From positions 1-64,000 of the forward strand of contig NZ_SADV01000008.1 in the NCBI RefSeq assembly GCF_006864135.1: 64,000 nt of DNA. The letters are read 5' to 3'. Each line of letters opens with the position of its first letter. The first letter of the stretch is position 1. The notes below the pieces were generated by a model. The model saw only the letters and a list, made by a program, of their open reading frames with translations, made no database searches and was not told where the DNA came from. The translations under genes and the position numbers were made by a program. Below are positions 15,418 through 24,330 of the stretch, piece by piece. The DNA comes from Lysinibacillus sphaericus (GTDB taxonomy: Bacteria > Bacillota > Bacilli > Bacillales_A > Planococcaceae).

Positions 15418-17705
15418 CCCTTTTGTACAGACCAACTATTGCCACGAATTCTTACTTCAATCGTCCCATCTATTCCAGTTGTTAAAGTAGCTAAATTTCG
15501 ACTTGTAAAACGCTCCACTATCTCAGCATGTGGATGACGATAGCGGTTATTGAGCCCCGCGCTGAAAATGGTTAATTCAGGCCGTAACAGCTCTACAAAA
15601 GGCTCAATACTCGATGTTCTACTGCCATGGTGTCCAGCCTTCAACACTGTCATATTCGCTAATTGCTTGTTATAAAGATGAATAAGCTCCTGTTCACCAT
15701 GTTCCTCTAAGTCACCCGTTAACAACGCTCGAAATGACCCCTGCTGCATATATAATACAATTGAATCACCATTCCCCTCATAAAAGGTGTCACGGGGCCA
15801 TAAATAATAAAAACTAGTTTTTCCTATGCGCCACGCAGCTCCCTGCATTTTTTCTTTCACAGGAACTTTTTGCTTTTTGGCTTCCATCAGTAAATCCCGC
15901 ATTACAGGCTTATCCATCGAACCAGGAGTGAGATGAATTTCATGTATAGTAATCTCTTGCAAAATCTCTTCAGCTCCCTCTACGTGATCGGCATCCGCAT
16001 GAGTGGCGATAAAAATAGCAATGTCTCGTATCCCTTTTCCTTTCAAAAACGGTACAACAACTTGTCTCCCAACCTCATATGGGCTTTCTGAAGTCTTCCA
16101 TACTTCCTGCTCAAAGCGTAGTAAACCGCCTGAATCAATAACATAAACAGCCCTTCTAAACGGTAATTCTATAACTGTACAATCACCTTGACCAACATTT
16201 AAAAATGTCAGCTTCGTTTCGTTAAACAACATCGGTGATAAATGAATACACAATGCAGGAATAAAAATGACCACTGCAAATTTACCATAATGTTTTATCT
16301 CTATAAAATAGAATCCCGCTAATACGCTGATCAATGCTACGAAAATAAGCCATATAGCAGGCTTCCCAGGCGACCACAGCTGAAACGGCAATTCCTGAAG
16401 ATATAAAATAAACTTTGTAAGCCAAACACGGACCGGCTCGTATCCAGCAAACAAAGCTTTTGCTACTGGCATCGATATAATCGTTATTATAAACATGGCA
16501 ATATTTAAGGGCAAAATAACAAAGGAAAACAGTGGTACGAAAATAATATTTGCTAAAAATGAAGAAATAGAAATTTCATAAAAATGATGGAGTAATAATG
16601 GATAAACAAGTAGCTGGCACACAAATGTTATAAAAAATGAACGAATCAACCAGTTCATGGATCGTCTTAAAATGACACCTGAATAGACTAGACTAACCGT
16701 TGCTAAATAGGACAATTGAAAGCCAATCTGATAAATGACACCTGGTTCAAGTAGGACAAAGCAAAGAAAGCTAATTGCTAGAGCATCGTCATTCGATATT
16801 TGCCACCTAGCGTAACGCATCAGCATGATTAATTCTACAACAGATACTGCGCGCCATACGGAAGGAGCACCACCCGCAATCACCCCATAGATAGGTAAGA
16901 TGATGAGTAAAACTAAGGTCGCCATTTCCTTCCGTACGCCTATACGTAGAAGGCCTTCAAAAAACAACCATGAGACAAGTGCCACATGCAAACCAGAGAT
17001 AGCAAATATATGAGTGATACCAAGCTTTTGGTAGGCTCTTTGAAGCTCATGATCCACTTGATCCTGTAATCCTATTAGAAGTGCTTGTCCCTCTGCAACT
17101 AGTGAATCAGGGAATGTTGTTTCAATATGTTTTTTCATAGAGTGTCTCTGTTTAGCAAGAAACGAACGTATGGATTTTTTCTCTTCAATAAAGGTCCATC
17201 TTGAAACTTCAAATATTCCTCTGGCACCTTTACTGATTAAATAGTTTTCCATAGAAAACGCATACACGTGTGCAGGTGGAAGAGGTGCTACAAGTTCTCC
17301 TTGAACTAGATAGGTCCTGCCTGTCAATGAAGTAATTTCAAACAAGCTTTTCTCTTCTTCTGATGAAATTGTATAGACGACATACAGCTTCTCACCTGTT
17401 TCAGTTTTGACAAAGCCTCTAAGTTTATGACCATTTATTTTATATTCACTCGACCAAGTTATTGAGAATGTTGACGGTAGAGGGGAAGATTCCGTCAGTT
17501 GAAATGTTACGATGAAGAAATAAGAAAGAAATCCAAAGGCTATAACAAGCGCTGAAATTAAACGCCTTTCACCTTTCCATTTAAGCCATAACGCGAAAAG
17601 TAGAAGAATAGTGAGTAGCCAAGCTGACTTGTGTGCCGCTATTGAAGCAACAAGTACAGCTAGTGCTACGTAAATCCATTTATGCTTTAAAGCTTTTTGC
17701 CAAAT
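15399..17705 (-). CDS. comEC: Competence DNA-uptake channel ComEC
   Basis: About 768 residues if read at full length. An N-terminal membrane segment (KHKWIYVALAVLVASIAA) and an OB-like DUF4131 region are followed by the ComEC/Rec2 channel domain (ITHIFAISGLHVALVSW, then many helices) and a C-terminal metallo-beta-lactamase-like domain (NVGQGDCTVIELP, THADADHVEGA, KAGHHGS). It carries single-stranded DNA across the membrane. The standard frame starts at TTG 17345, which would remove the N-terminal region; I read 121 further stop-free codons upstream with no ATG, GTG or TTG. The best fit is an ATT at 17705 (or 17708) after AAGGTGA, overlapping the comEB end by about 20 bp. Confidence 0.88.
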   Translation of the reverse strand: MWQKALKHKWIYVALAVLVASIAAHKSAWLLTILLLFALWLKWKGERRLISALVIAFGFLSYFFIVTFQLTESSPLPSTFSITWSSEYKINGHKLRGFVKTETGEKLYVVYTISSEEEKSLFEITSLTGRTYLVQGELVAPLPPAHVYAFSMENYLISKGARGIFEVSRWTFIEEKKSIRSFLAKQRHSMKKHIETTFPDSLVAEGQALLIGLQDQVDHELQRAYQKLGITHIFAISGLHVALVSWLFFEGLLRIGVRKEMATLVLLIILPIYGVIAGGAPSVWRAVSVVELIMLMRYARWQISNDDALAISFLCFVLLEPGVIYQIGFQLSYLATVSLVYSGVILRRSMNWLIRSFFITFVCQLLVYPLLLHHFYEISISSFLANIIFVPLFSFVILPLNIAMFIITIISMPVAKALFAGYEPVRVWLTKFILYLQELPFQLWSPGKPAIWLIFVALISVLAGFYFIEIKHYGKFAVVIFIPALCIHLSPMLFNETKLTFLNVGQGDCTVIELPFRRAVYVIDSGGLLRFEQEVWKTSESPYEVGRQVVVPFLKGKGIRDIAIFIATHADADHVEGAEEILQEITIHEIHLTPGSMDKPVMRDLLMEAKKQKVPVKEKMQGAAWRIGKTSFYYLWPRDTFYEGNGDSIVLYMQQGSFRALLTGDLEEHGEQELIHLYNKQLANMTVLKAGHHGSRTSSIEPFVELLRPELTIFSAGLNNRYRHPHAEIVERFTSRNLATLTTGIDGTIEVRIRGNSWSVQKGKDLVQ

Positions 17706-18256
17706 AATGCACTCACCTTCTGTTCATATGGGAGCAATTTTTCTGCAGGCATACCACTCTCACGAAGCTCGTTTAGCATGTCTATGTACAAGGCTAATTT
17801 TTCGTCGCTTAAAAAGTCGATTTTACGTTCATCAAACGGAACGTGTACAACCTCTACACCTGCTTTTTCAAATAGTTCTTGTGCATAAGGGTTATTTTTA
17901 TAATCGGTAGCGTAATACACCCGTTCAATACCTGCTTGAATAATAGATTTCGTACATGGTAGACACGGGAAATGCGTAACATATAAGTCTGCACCTTTTG
18001 TAGGCGTACCATATTTAGCACATTGTAGCAGTGCATTCATCTCGGCATGTACTGTACGCACACAATGGTTCTCCACAACATAGCAGCCTTTTTCAATACA
18101 ATGTTCATCACCTGTAATTGAACCGTTATAACCACCTGCTATAATTCGTTTATCTCTAACGACAGTTGCTCCTACTGCAAGCCTTGTACATGTACTACGT
18201 AATGCGAGTAAATGGCTTTGCGCCATGAAAAATTGATCCCAAGTAATTCGCTCCAT
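17687..18256 (-). CDS. comEB: ComE operon protein 2, dCMP deaminase family
   Basis: 189 residues. A zinc-dependent cytidine/deoxycytidylate deaminase fold with the metal site HAEMNALLQCA and PCLPCTKSI; the substrate-side segments TRLAVGATVVRDKRIIAGGYN and GDEHCIEKGCY are typical of dCMP deaminases. It is not needed for transformation in Bacillus but always sits in the comE operon. The start ATG at 18256 has GGAGGTAGTC upstream. It overlaps the apparent comEC start and lies about 100 bp downstream of comEA. Confidence 0.96.
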   Translation of the reverse strand: MERITWDQFFMAQSHLLALRSTCTRLAVGATVVRDKRIIAGGYNGSITGDEHCIEKGCYVVENHCVRTVHAEMNALLQCAKYGTPTKGADLYVTHFPCLPCTKSIIQAGIERVYYATDYKNNPYAQELFEKAGVEVVHVPFDERKIDFLSDEKLALYIDMLNELRESGMPAEKLLPYEQKVSALFGKKL

Positions 18257-18358
18257 ATGACTACCTCCATAAATTTAAAAGCTGTTCGTTTTGCTCTTTT
18301 TATACTATAGTGTAGCCCTTTTTGAAAAGAAACGTCAATATCTCAAAATTTCCTGCCA

Positions 18359-19006
18359 TCACTTAACGGTAATGAAATCCTTCAGTCTCTCAAACGTTTT
18401 TTCGCCAATACCACTCACTTTTTTTAAGTCCTCAATTGTTTTAAAGCCACCATTCTCCTCACGATACGAAATAATGCTTTTCGCCTTAGATGGACCAATA
18501 CCTGATAATGTCGAAAGCTTAGCTTCATCTGCTTTATTTAAATTAACTTTTTGATCTTTTACACCGTTGTCACCTTGTGATGCTCCGCTAGTAGGCATCG
18601 TCAAAATATTAGAAGTAATTTCGTTAGGCTTTTCACCCTTTATAGGAATGTAAATAACCATCTCATCCTCAACTTTTTGTGCATGATTAATGAGTTGCGG
18701 ATCAGCATTCTGCGTATAGCCTCCTGCAAGCTGTACTGCATCTATAATTCGCTGGTCAGTCTGTAGCTCATAGACACCTGGATACATAATAGCACCCTTT
18801 ATATCAACAAATACCTGCTGTATGACCGCTTCATCAACAGATTCTTTCATACCAGGTTGTTCAATAGGTTGGATTGTTTCGATGAGCTCTTCTTGGGGAG
18901 GTGAAGAGTCAGATCTCGAAAAAAAGAAGTAACAAAGTCCACTGATTACTAGTATGCCGGGGAGCAACATACTTTTCTTGTACTTTTGCCAAAAAGATTG
19001 GATCAT
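18359..19006 (-). CDS. comEA: Competence DNA receptor ComEA
   Basis: 215 residues. It has a single N-terminal membrane helix (LLPGILVISGLCYFFF), a linker, a SLBB domain (VFVDIKGAIMYPGVYELQTD) and a C-terminal pair of helix-hairpin-helix motifs (LNKADEAKLSTLSGIGPSKA and IEDLKKVSGIGEKTFERLK). It binds double-stranded DNA outside the membrane and hands it to ComEC. The start is the ATG at 19006 with AAAGGATG upstream; the ATG at 19030 adds eight atypical residues. First gene of comEA-EB-EC. Confidence 0.96.
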   Translation of the reverse strand: MIQSFWQKYKKSMLLPGILVISGLCYFFFSRSDSSPPQEELIETIQPIEQPGMKESVDEAVIQQVFVDIKGAIMYPGVYELQTDQRIIDAVQLAGGYTQNADPQLINHAQKVEDEMVIYIPIKGEKPNEITSNILTMPTSGASQGDNGVKDQKVNLNKADEAKLSTLSGIGPSKAKSIISYREENGGFKTIEDLKKVSGIGEKTFERLKDFITVK

Positions 19007-19120
19007 CCAATAACATCCTTTCCTTTGCAAAAGGTAATCATATGGAGTCTATTTCATCTTACAATATCATTCAAGTGTTGAAAAGATAAATTATTTATAG
19101 AAAGGCTAAGAATAAAAGCC

Positions 19121-19160
19121 CACCGCCATAACGTAGGTTTGATTGCAGTTCCGACTGCTC
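19121..19160. repeat. Short copy of intergenic repeat family B
   Basis: CACCGCCATAACGTAGGTTT followed by GATTGCAGTTCCGACTG resembles the left end of the longer element at 26644 and the copy at 62539. Confidence 0.5.
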
Positions 19161-19246
19161 CTTATGGTAATTAGCTAAAATTATGGATAAAATCATCATT
19201 ATATTTTTTGAGAGTCTAAGTGTTCTTCGACAACTAAAAACAAAAA

Positions 19247-19277
19247 CAACTCACTGGTAAGTTCCAGCGAGCTGTTT
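19247..19277 (-). terminator. Terminator of the yqeG-yqeM cluster
   Basis: AACAACTCACTGG / CCAGCGAGCTGTT imperfect stem immediately after the yqeM stop; on the minus strand it is followed by TTGTTTTTGTTTTT. Confidence 0.7.
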
Positions 19278-19279
19278 TA

Positions 19280-20020
19280 CTATTTTACCGCACGGATAAA
19301 AATGCGTTCACTTTCATATTCAGGGCTTTCATCTGTAAAATCTGCTGTTACTTCTACATGGTTAAAGCCAATTTCCAGAAGCCATGCCATATATTGCTCA
19401 ATTGAGAATGTACGTTGGTTATGCTCCTCGTCGAAACGTTCATACAGATCACTCACAGCATCACGCACATAAAACGTCATTTGGTGGACAACGGAATGTT
19501 CGAAATCGCCAGGTTCCGTATGCCATACATAGCTAATATCACCATCGTCATACGTAAACGGTCCGTCTAAAAATATATCATTCATTTTAAATAATGAATG
19601 TACGTCAAAAAACAGCTGGCCTCCATCTCGTAAAGCACCATAAATACGTTCTAATGTTGAATAAACTGCTTTTTCTTCCACTACATAATTCAGCGAATCA
19701 ATAGCTATCGTTACAACGTCAAGCGCCTCAAAACCCTCTAATTCATCCATCGACAGACAATAGAGAGGAACATGTAATCCTGCATCAGTAAAGCGCTCTG
19801 CGGCAATTGAGAGCATATTTTCAGACAAGTCAATTCCACTCACTTTGTAACCTGCCTGCGCAAACAGCAGGCCAAGCACACCTGTACCACAGCCGATATC
19901 TAAAAGATTTGGGAATTGACTGCTCGGTGCATGCTGCAAAACCCAATCCACATAAAGATTGTACGGGATATCGGTTTGCAGCTCGTCATACACGTGTGCA
20001 AATCGTTCGTAGCTACTCAC
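19280..20020 (-). CDS. yqeM: YqeM, class I SAM-dependent methyltransferase
   Basis: 246 residues. The SAM-binding motif I is LLDIGCGTGVLGLLFA and the acidic post-I residue is in VSGIDLSENM. The protein closes with the family-typical end (ERIFIRAVK). Substrate unknown. The start is a GTG at 20020 with AGAGG upstream, giving the same length as the Bacillus protein; the longer frame from 20062 overlaps rsfS by 40 bp and has no site. Last gene of the yqeGH-aroE-yqeI-nadD-yqeKLM cluster. Confidence 0.92.
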   Translation of the reverse strand: MSSYERFAHVYDELQTDIPYNLYVDWVLQHAPSSQFPNLLDIGCGTGVLGLLFAQAGYKVSGIDLSENMLSIAAERFTDAGLHVPLYCLSMDELEGFEALDVVTIAIDSLNYVVEEKAVYSTLERIYGALRDGGQLFFDVHSLFKMNDIFLDGPFTYDDGDISYVWHTEPGDFEHSVVHQMTFYVRDAVSDLYERFDEEHNQRTFSIEQYMAWLLEIGFNHVEVTADFTDESPEYESERIFIRAVK

Positions 20021-20022
20021 AC

Positions 20023-20367
20023 TTAAGCCTCTGGCATGTCTAGTTGCGGTGCATCGCCCCATAGACGTTCTAAATTATAATAAGCACGTTCATCTTTATG
20101 GAATACATGCGCTACAACATCTCCAAGATCCACAAGAACCCAGCGTGCTCCATCGAAGCCTTCTACACGACGAATTTCATAGCCCTCTTTTACTGCTACC
20201 TCTTGTAATTCACGTGCGATTGCTTGCACTTGGCGGTCAGAATTACCATGAGCAATAATAAAGTAATCTGCTAAAAGTGAAATACCTTCCATATTTAAAA
20301 CGACAATATCCTCACCATGTTTGTCGTCAATTGCTTTGTAAGCTGCTTGTAATAAAGTTGAAGTCAT
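20023..20367 (-). CDS. rsfS: Ribosomal silencing factor RsfS (YqeL)
   Basis: 114 residues. It binds L14 and blocks subunit joining in starvation. Conserved segments are DIVVLNMEGISLLADYFIIA, the RRVEGFDGARWVLVDLGDVV loop and HVFHKDERAYYNLERLWGDA. The ATG at 20367 overlaps the yqeK stop by 4 bp, so translation is coupled. Confidence 0.97.
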   Translation of the reverse strand: MTSTLLQAAYKAIDDKHGEDIVVLNMEGISLLADYFIIAHGNSDRQVQAIARELQEVAVKEGYEIRRVEGFDGARWVLVDLGDVVAHVFHKDERAYYNLERLWGDAPQLDMPEA

Positions 20368-20936
20368 CCTTCACTGTCCTCTCTTTTCATCATATCGTTG
20401 TAACATTCTATTGATAATGGATAAATTGGTTGTTTTGTGTCAATTAAAAATGCCAATGTATGGCGCACACAAGCACTCATCGCTTTATCCAAATTTTTCT
20501 TTGCTTTTTTTCGCAGTCGATCAACACCATCAAATTTACGATTAGGTTCTATCATATCTGCAACAAAAATAATTTTTTCTAGACGGCTCATCCCCACGCG
20601 TCCTGTAGTATGAAAACGAATAGCATTTAACATATCCTCATCCGTAATGCCAAATTCGCTTTCTGCAATATATGCACCTACTGGACCATGCAGTAATTCA
20701 CTACCCCAGCCAATAAGGCGAGCATCTAATTTTTCATCACAGACGATTTTCTCCATCCATTCGATATCTGCATATTTCGCAATATCGTGAAGGATGGCAG
20801 CGATCTCAGCCTTTTTTTCATCCTCGCCATATAATGTTGCTAGCTCAATGGCTGTTTCCATTACACCAATGGTATGAATATAGCGCTTCTCAGGCATGCG
20901 TGGCTTAATCGCCGCTAAGTACTGTTCGCGTTCCAT
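20364..20936 (-). CDS. yqeK: YqeK, HD-domain bis(5'-nucleosyl)-tetraphosphatase
   Basis: 190 residues. It hydrolyses Ap4A-type alarmones symmetrically. The HD-domain ligands are visible: H of RYIHTIGVMETA, HD of AILHDIAKYAD, H of LLHGPVGAYI and the later RFHTTGR and FVADMIEPNR segment. It overlaps nadD by 32 bp upstream and rsfS by 4 bp downstream, as in Bacillus. Confidence 0.95.
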   Translation of the reverse strand: MEREQYLAAIKPRMPEKRYIHTIGVMETAIELATLYGEDEKKAEIAAILHDIAKYADIEWMEKIVCDEKLDARLIGWGSELLHGPVGAYIAESEFGITDEDMLNAIRFHTTGRVGMSRLEKIIFVADMIEPNRKFDGVDRLRKKAKKNLDKAMSACVRHTLAFLIDTKQPIYPLSIECYNDMMKREDSEG

Positions 20937-21495
20937 ATAGACCTTCCTCTCGTATGAACGTCTCTACCGCTTCAGGCAGTAAAAAAGTAACCGTTCCTCC
21001 AGTGGCAAGTCGTTCACGAATCAGTGTGGACGATAAATCGATTTGGGGAGCTTCCACCATTACTATAGGATACTCTGTAGTGGCCACTGTTCCTGGACGC
21101 TTTACTCCTACAAATTGCACAAGCTTCACTAATTCATCAATACAATACCATGTATGAAGCGAATCAATCATGTCGCCTCCAATGATAAAGTAAAACTTCA
21201 CATTAGGCTCTCTTATACACATCGCAGAAAGTGTCTTATATGAATAGGATACGCCACCCTTCTCCACCTCATACGACTCCACAGAAAAATACGGATATGG
21301 ACTTATTGCACGCTTTACCATTTCAAGGCGTCCCTTATCGCTAGCATCATGACGTGCGAACTTATGTGGTGGCAACGCATTAGGCATAAAGCGAACTTCA
21401 TCTAGATCTAATGCATGTAGTACTTCATTAGCCATCATTAAATGTCCATTATGTGGTGGATTAAATGTACCTCCCAGTAAACCGACCTTTTTCAT
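20905..21495 (-). CDS. nadD: Nicotinate-mononucleotide adenylyltransferase NadD
   Basis: 196 residues. It makes NaAD from NaMN and ATP in NAD synthesis. The nucleotidyltransferase signature GGTFNPPHNGHLMMA carries the T/HxGH motif, and the second motif SSTLIRERL (ISSTxIR) is present. PPHK follows the substrate loop. A long overlap (32 bp) couples it to yqeK. Confidence 0.97.
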   Translation of the reverse strand: MKKVGLLGGTFNPPHNGHLMMANEVLHALDLDEVRFMPNALPPHKFARHDASDKGRLEMVKRAISPYPYFSVESYEVEKGGVSYSYKTLSAMCIREPNVKFYFIIGGDMIDSLHTWYCIDELVKLVQFVGVKRPGTVATTEYPIVMVEAPQIDLSSTLIRERLATGGTVTFLLPEAVETFIREEGLYGTRTVLSGD

Positions 21496-21504
21496 CGTCT
21501 CACC

Positions 21505-21807
21505 TTATTTCGTTGCTTTTGGTAATGCAATCTTTTTATGATTGCGTGACTCTTTATATAAAACAACTGTCAGTCCAATTAATTGCACAAGCTCTGCATG
21601 AGCACCTTTAGCAAGTGCTTCTGCAACTTCATGTTTATCGTCTTCACAGTTATCTAAAATACGTACCTTGATCAACTCTCGTACTTCTAATGCTTCACGG
21701 ATTTGCTTTGTCATTTCGTCATTAACGCCGCCTTTTCCTACTTGGAAAATCGGTGTTAAATGGTGTGCTTCAGCACGTAAAAAACGTTTTTGTTTACCTG
21801 TTAACAT
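21505..21807 (-). CDS. yqeI: YhbY-type RNA-binding CRM-domain protein (YqeI)
   Basis: 100 residues. It has the CRM fold: LTGKQKRFLRAEAHHLTPIF, then the GKGG loop (QVGKGGVND) and AEALAKGAHAELVQLIGLTVVLYK. These proteins bind pre-50S ribosomal particles. It lies between aroE and nadD in the usual order. Confidence 0.96.
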   Translation of the reverse strand: MLTGKQKRFLRAEAHHLTPIFQVGKGGVNDEMTKQIREALEVRELIKVRILDNCEDDKHEVAEALAKGAHAELVQLIGLTVVLYKESRNHKKIALPKATK

Positions 21808-21812
21808 AAAAA

Positions 21813-22643
21813 TTAATTTCCTCCTAATTGCGCCTTTAATTGCGCAATCATTGAATTTGTATTTGGGTATTCACCAAGCCAATGCTCAAAAGCAATAGCC
21901 CCTTGATGAACGAACATTCCAAGACCCGTAACGACGGTTGCTCCTTTTTCCTCAGCCGCTTTTAAAAAAGGCGTCATTAATGGATTATACACAATATCGG
22001 CCACAATTGCGCCTTTTGCAAGTCGTTCTAATGAAAATGGCATTAAAAAATTACCCGTAGCAAGTCCAGCCGATGTCATTTGCACTAAAATGCCGAAATC
22101 AGCTAATAATTCCTCAGCCTCCGCTAAAGAAATGGCATAACCTACACCCATTTCATCGACAATTGCTTGGGCATTTGCTACTGTACGGTTTGCAATGGTT
22201 AAATTCGTATAACCTTGCTGTTGCATGGCAAAAGCAATACCACGAGCAGCACCGCCCGCACCAATTAGAAGAACTGGCTGGTCTTTATGTGACTTACCAA
22301 CCGCTTCTTCTAGCGAACGTACAAAACCAACACCGTCAGTATTGTATCCCTTTAATCTTCCTTCTTTTGTTCGGACAACCGTATTGACAGCTCCCATTTT
22401 TTTTGCCAACTCATCTAGCTCATCTAAATAAGGAATGATCGCTGTTTTATGTGGGATTGTAATATTCCAGCCACTAGCACCTAATGTTTTCAGGCCAGCA
22501 ACCGCTGACTCCAAATTTTCAGAAGATACATGTACTGGAATATACGTTGCATCTATCGACATTTCCTCGAACCAAGCATTATGCATCGCTGGGGATTTTG
22601 AATGCTCAATCGGATCACCCATAACCGCAAACCATTTCTTCAT
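21813..22643 (-). CDS. aroE: Shikimate dehydrogenase
   Basis: 276 residues. NADPH-dependent reduction of 3-dehydroshikimate. The substrate side reads GDPIEHSKSPAMHNAWF, and NITIPHK carries the catalytic Lys. The NADP-binding loop is LIGAGGAARGIAFAM. Near the C terminus G-x-x-M-x-x-x-Q reads GLGMFVHQGAIAFE. Full length. Within the yqeH-aroE-yqeI run. Confidence 0.97.
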   Translation of the reverse strand: MKKWFAVMGDPIEHSKSPAMHNAWFEEMSIDATYIPVHVSSENLESAVAGLKTLGASGWNITIPHKTAIIPYLDELDELAKKMGAVNTVVRTKEGRLKGYNTDGVGFVRSLEEAVGKSHKDQPVLLIGAGGAARGIAFAMQQQGYTNLTIANRTVANAQAIVDEMGVGYAISLAEAEELLADFGILVQMTSAGLATGNFLMPFSLERLAKGAIVADIVYNPLMTPFLKAAEEKGATVVTGLGMFVHQGAIAFEHWLGEYPNTNSMIAQLKAQLGGN

Positions 22644-22672
22644 TTCCTAATCCCTCTTCTCTACTTATACTC

Positions 22673-23776
22673 CTAAATTAGTGATGGGCGAATTGAAACT
22701 TGTACACCCTTTGGAGCATAAGCTGCAACAACTACATTGGCATGCTGCACAGTAATCCATCCAAGACCAGAGAAGACAACATCTGTTTTCGCTTCTTTAA
22801 TAGAGAACTCATGACGCACTAATGGCGGTAGCTGTTCTATAAATTCAGCAGTTGGAGGTGCCAGCAATTCACCCTTATGCTCTGCATACAATGTATCTGC
22901 CTTCTCAAGCTTTGTTCGGTGTATTGGCAAGTCATTTGCCACGTGTACCGTAAATGCCGAACGTTCTCCTTGAATAAAGTCAAAACGAGCAAGGGCGCCA
23001 ATAAATAATGTTTGTCCAGCATTTTGTTGATACACTTTTGGCTTTATTTCTTTTTTAGGCATAATATATTTTAATTCGCTAGCGTCAATATGGTGTGCCA
23101 TCTGATGGTGATTAATAATTCCCGGTGTATCATATAATGCACTACCATCATCTAATGGAATTTCAATCATATCTAAAGTGGTACCTGGGAAATGAGAAGT
23201 TGTAATAATCTCACCTTCACCTGTAGCCTGCTTGATAATGCGATTAATGAACGTGGATTTCCCAACATTTGTACAACCTACAACGTACACATTTTGTCCA
23301 TTGCGGTACTCCTCAATGGCTTCCATTGCTTCGGCCATCCCTATACCTTTATGGGCACTCACTAAAAGTACATCTACAGGTTGTAGACCCAGAGCCTTTG
23401 CTTCACGTTTTAGCCAATTAATCACTTTTTTCGGTTTCACAGATTTCGGTAATAAATCGGCTTTGTTCGCGATTAATAACACAGGATTTTTACCTACGAA
23501 GCGGTGAAGTCCTGGTAGCCAGCTCCCATTGAAGTCAAATATATCAACAATTTTTACGATTAAGCCTTGCTGTGTTCCAAGACCATTTAATATGCGTAAA
23601 AAGTCGTCATCTGTTAATGACACTGGTTGAATTTCATTATAATTTTTCAAACGGAAGCAACGTTGGCAAATGACCACGTCTTTTTCTAATGATGATGGGG
23701 GTGCATACCCAACTGCTGTTTTATCTTCTGTTTGAATTGTTGTACCACAGCCAATACAATTTGGCATTTCGTTCAT
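22673..23776 (-). CDS. yqeH: YqeH, circularly permuted ribosome-assembly GTPase
   Basis: 367 residues. It is needed for 30S assembly. An N-terminal zinc finger (CIGCG ... CQRCF) is followed by the permuted GTPase order: G4 IANKADLLP, G5 VSAHKG, G1 GCTNVGKST, G3 DTPG. The start is the ATG at 23776 with GGGAGG, four bases into the yqeG stop region; the five-codon extension lacks a site of its own. Confidence 0.97.
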   Translation of the reverse strand: MNEMPNCIGCGTTIQTEDKTAVGYAPPSSLEKDVVICQRCFRLKNYNEIQPVSLTDDDFLRILNGLGTQQGLIVKIVDIFDFNGSWLPGLHRFVGKNPVLLIANKADLLPKSVKPKKVINWLKREAKALGLQPVDVLLVSAHKGIGMAEAMEAIEEYRNGQNVYVVGCTNVGKSTFINRIIKQATGEGEIITTSHFPGTTLDMIEIPLDDGSALYDTPGIINHHQMAHHIDASELKYIMPKKEIKPKVYQQNAGQTLFIGALARFDFIQGERSAFTVHVANDLPIHRTKLEKADTLYAEHKGELLAPPTAEFIEQLPPLVRHEFSIKEAKTDVVFSGLGWITVQHANVVVAAYAPKGVQVSIRPSLI

Positions 23777-24294
23777 TCTTTTTCCTCCCAAGTACTGATT
23801 CCTTTTCGTTTTAAATTATTGAACACACGACGTTCAATAAATCGGTTGAATTTTGTTACGAGCCCATCTGATTGTGCAACTGGTTTTACTAGTACCGTAT
23901 GCAAACCTAAGCGATTTGCGCCCATTACATCTGTTAGTAGCTGGTCTCCTACCATTACTACCTCCTGTGGTCGTAGCCCTAATTGAACAATTGCACTATA
24001 AAAGGCATTACGAAGTGGCTTTCTCGCCTTATGAATATAAGGAATACCTAATGGCTCAGCAAATTGCTTAACACGCGCCTCTTTGTTATTCGACGCAATA
24101 ATTACACGAATGCCTGATTCTTTCATAATGCGCAGCCAAATAATAAGCTCTTCCGTTGCATCTGCACGGTCCCATTCCACAAGCGTATTATCTAAATCCG
24201 TAATAATCCCTTTAATACCTAAGTCTTGAAGCTTTTCCGGTGTAATTTCATAAATACTCGTGACAAATTCATCTGGTAATAAAAAATTATACAA
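23773..24294 (-). CDS. yqeG: YqeG, HAD-superfamily phosphatase
   Basis: 173 residues. The HAD motif I is ITDLDNTLVEWD, motif II VIIASNN, and the final acidic motif MVGDQLLTDVMGA. It is a member of the YqeG IIIA-type family related to phosphatidylglycerophosphate phosphatases; the true substrate in this organism is unknown. It is the first gene of the cluster and overlaps yqeH by 4 bp. Confidence 0.94.
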   Translation of the reverse strand: MYNFLLPDEFVTSIYEITPEKLQDLGIKGIITDLDNTLVEWDRADATEELIIWLRIMKESGIRVIIASNNKEARVKQFAEPLGIPYIHKARKPLRNAFYSAIVQLGLRPQEVVMVGDQLLTDVMGANRLGLHTVLVKPVAQSDGLVTKFNRFIERRVFNNLKRKGISTWEEKE

Positions 24295-24330
24295 AATAGC
24301 GACCCCTAATCTAAACGTATTATTCGACCA

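Noticed and set aside
15399..17345. comEC starting at the TTG at 17345
   Set aside because: It would remove the N-terminal membrane and OB-like region, which is readable upstream in the same frame without a stop.
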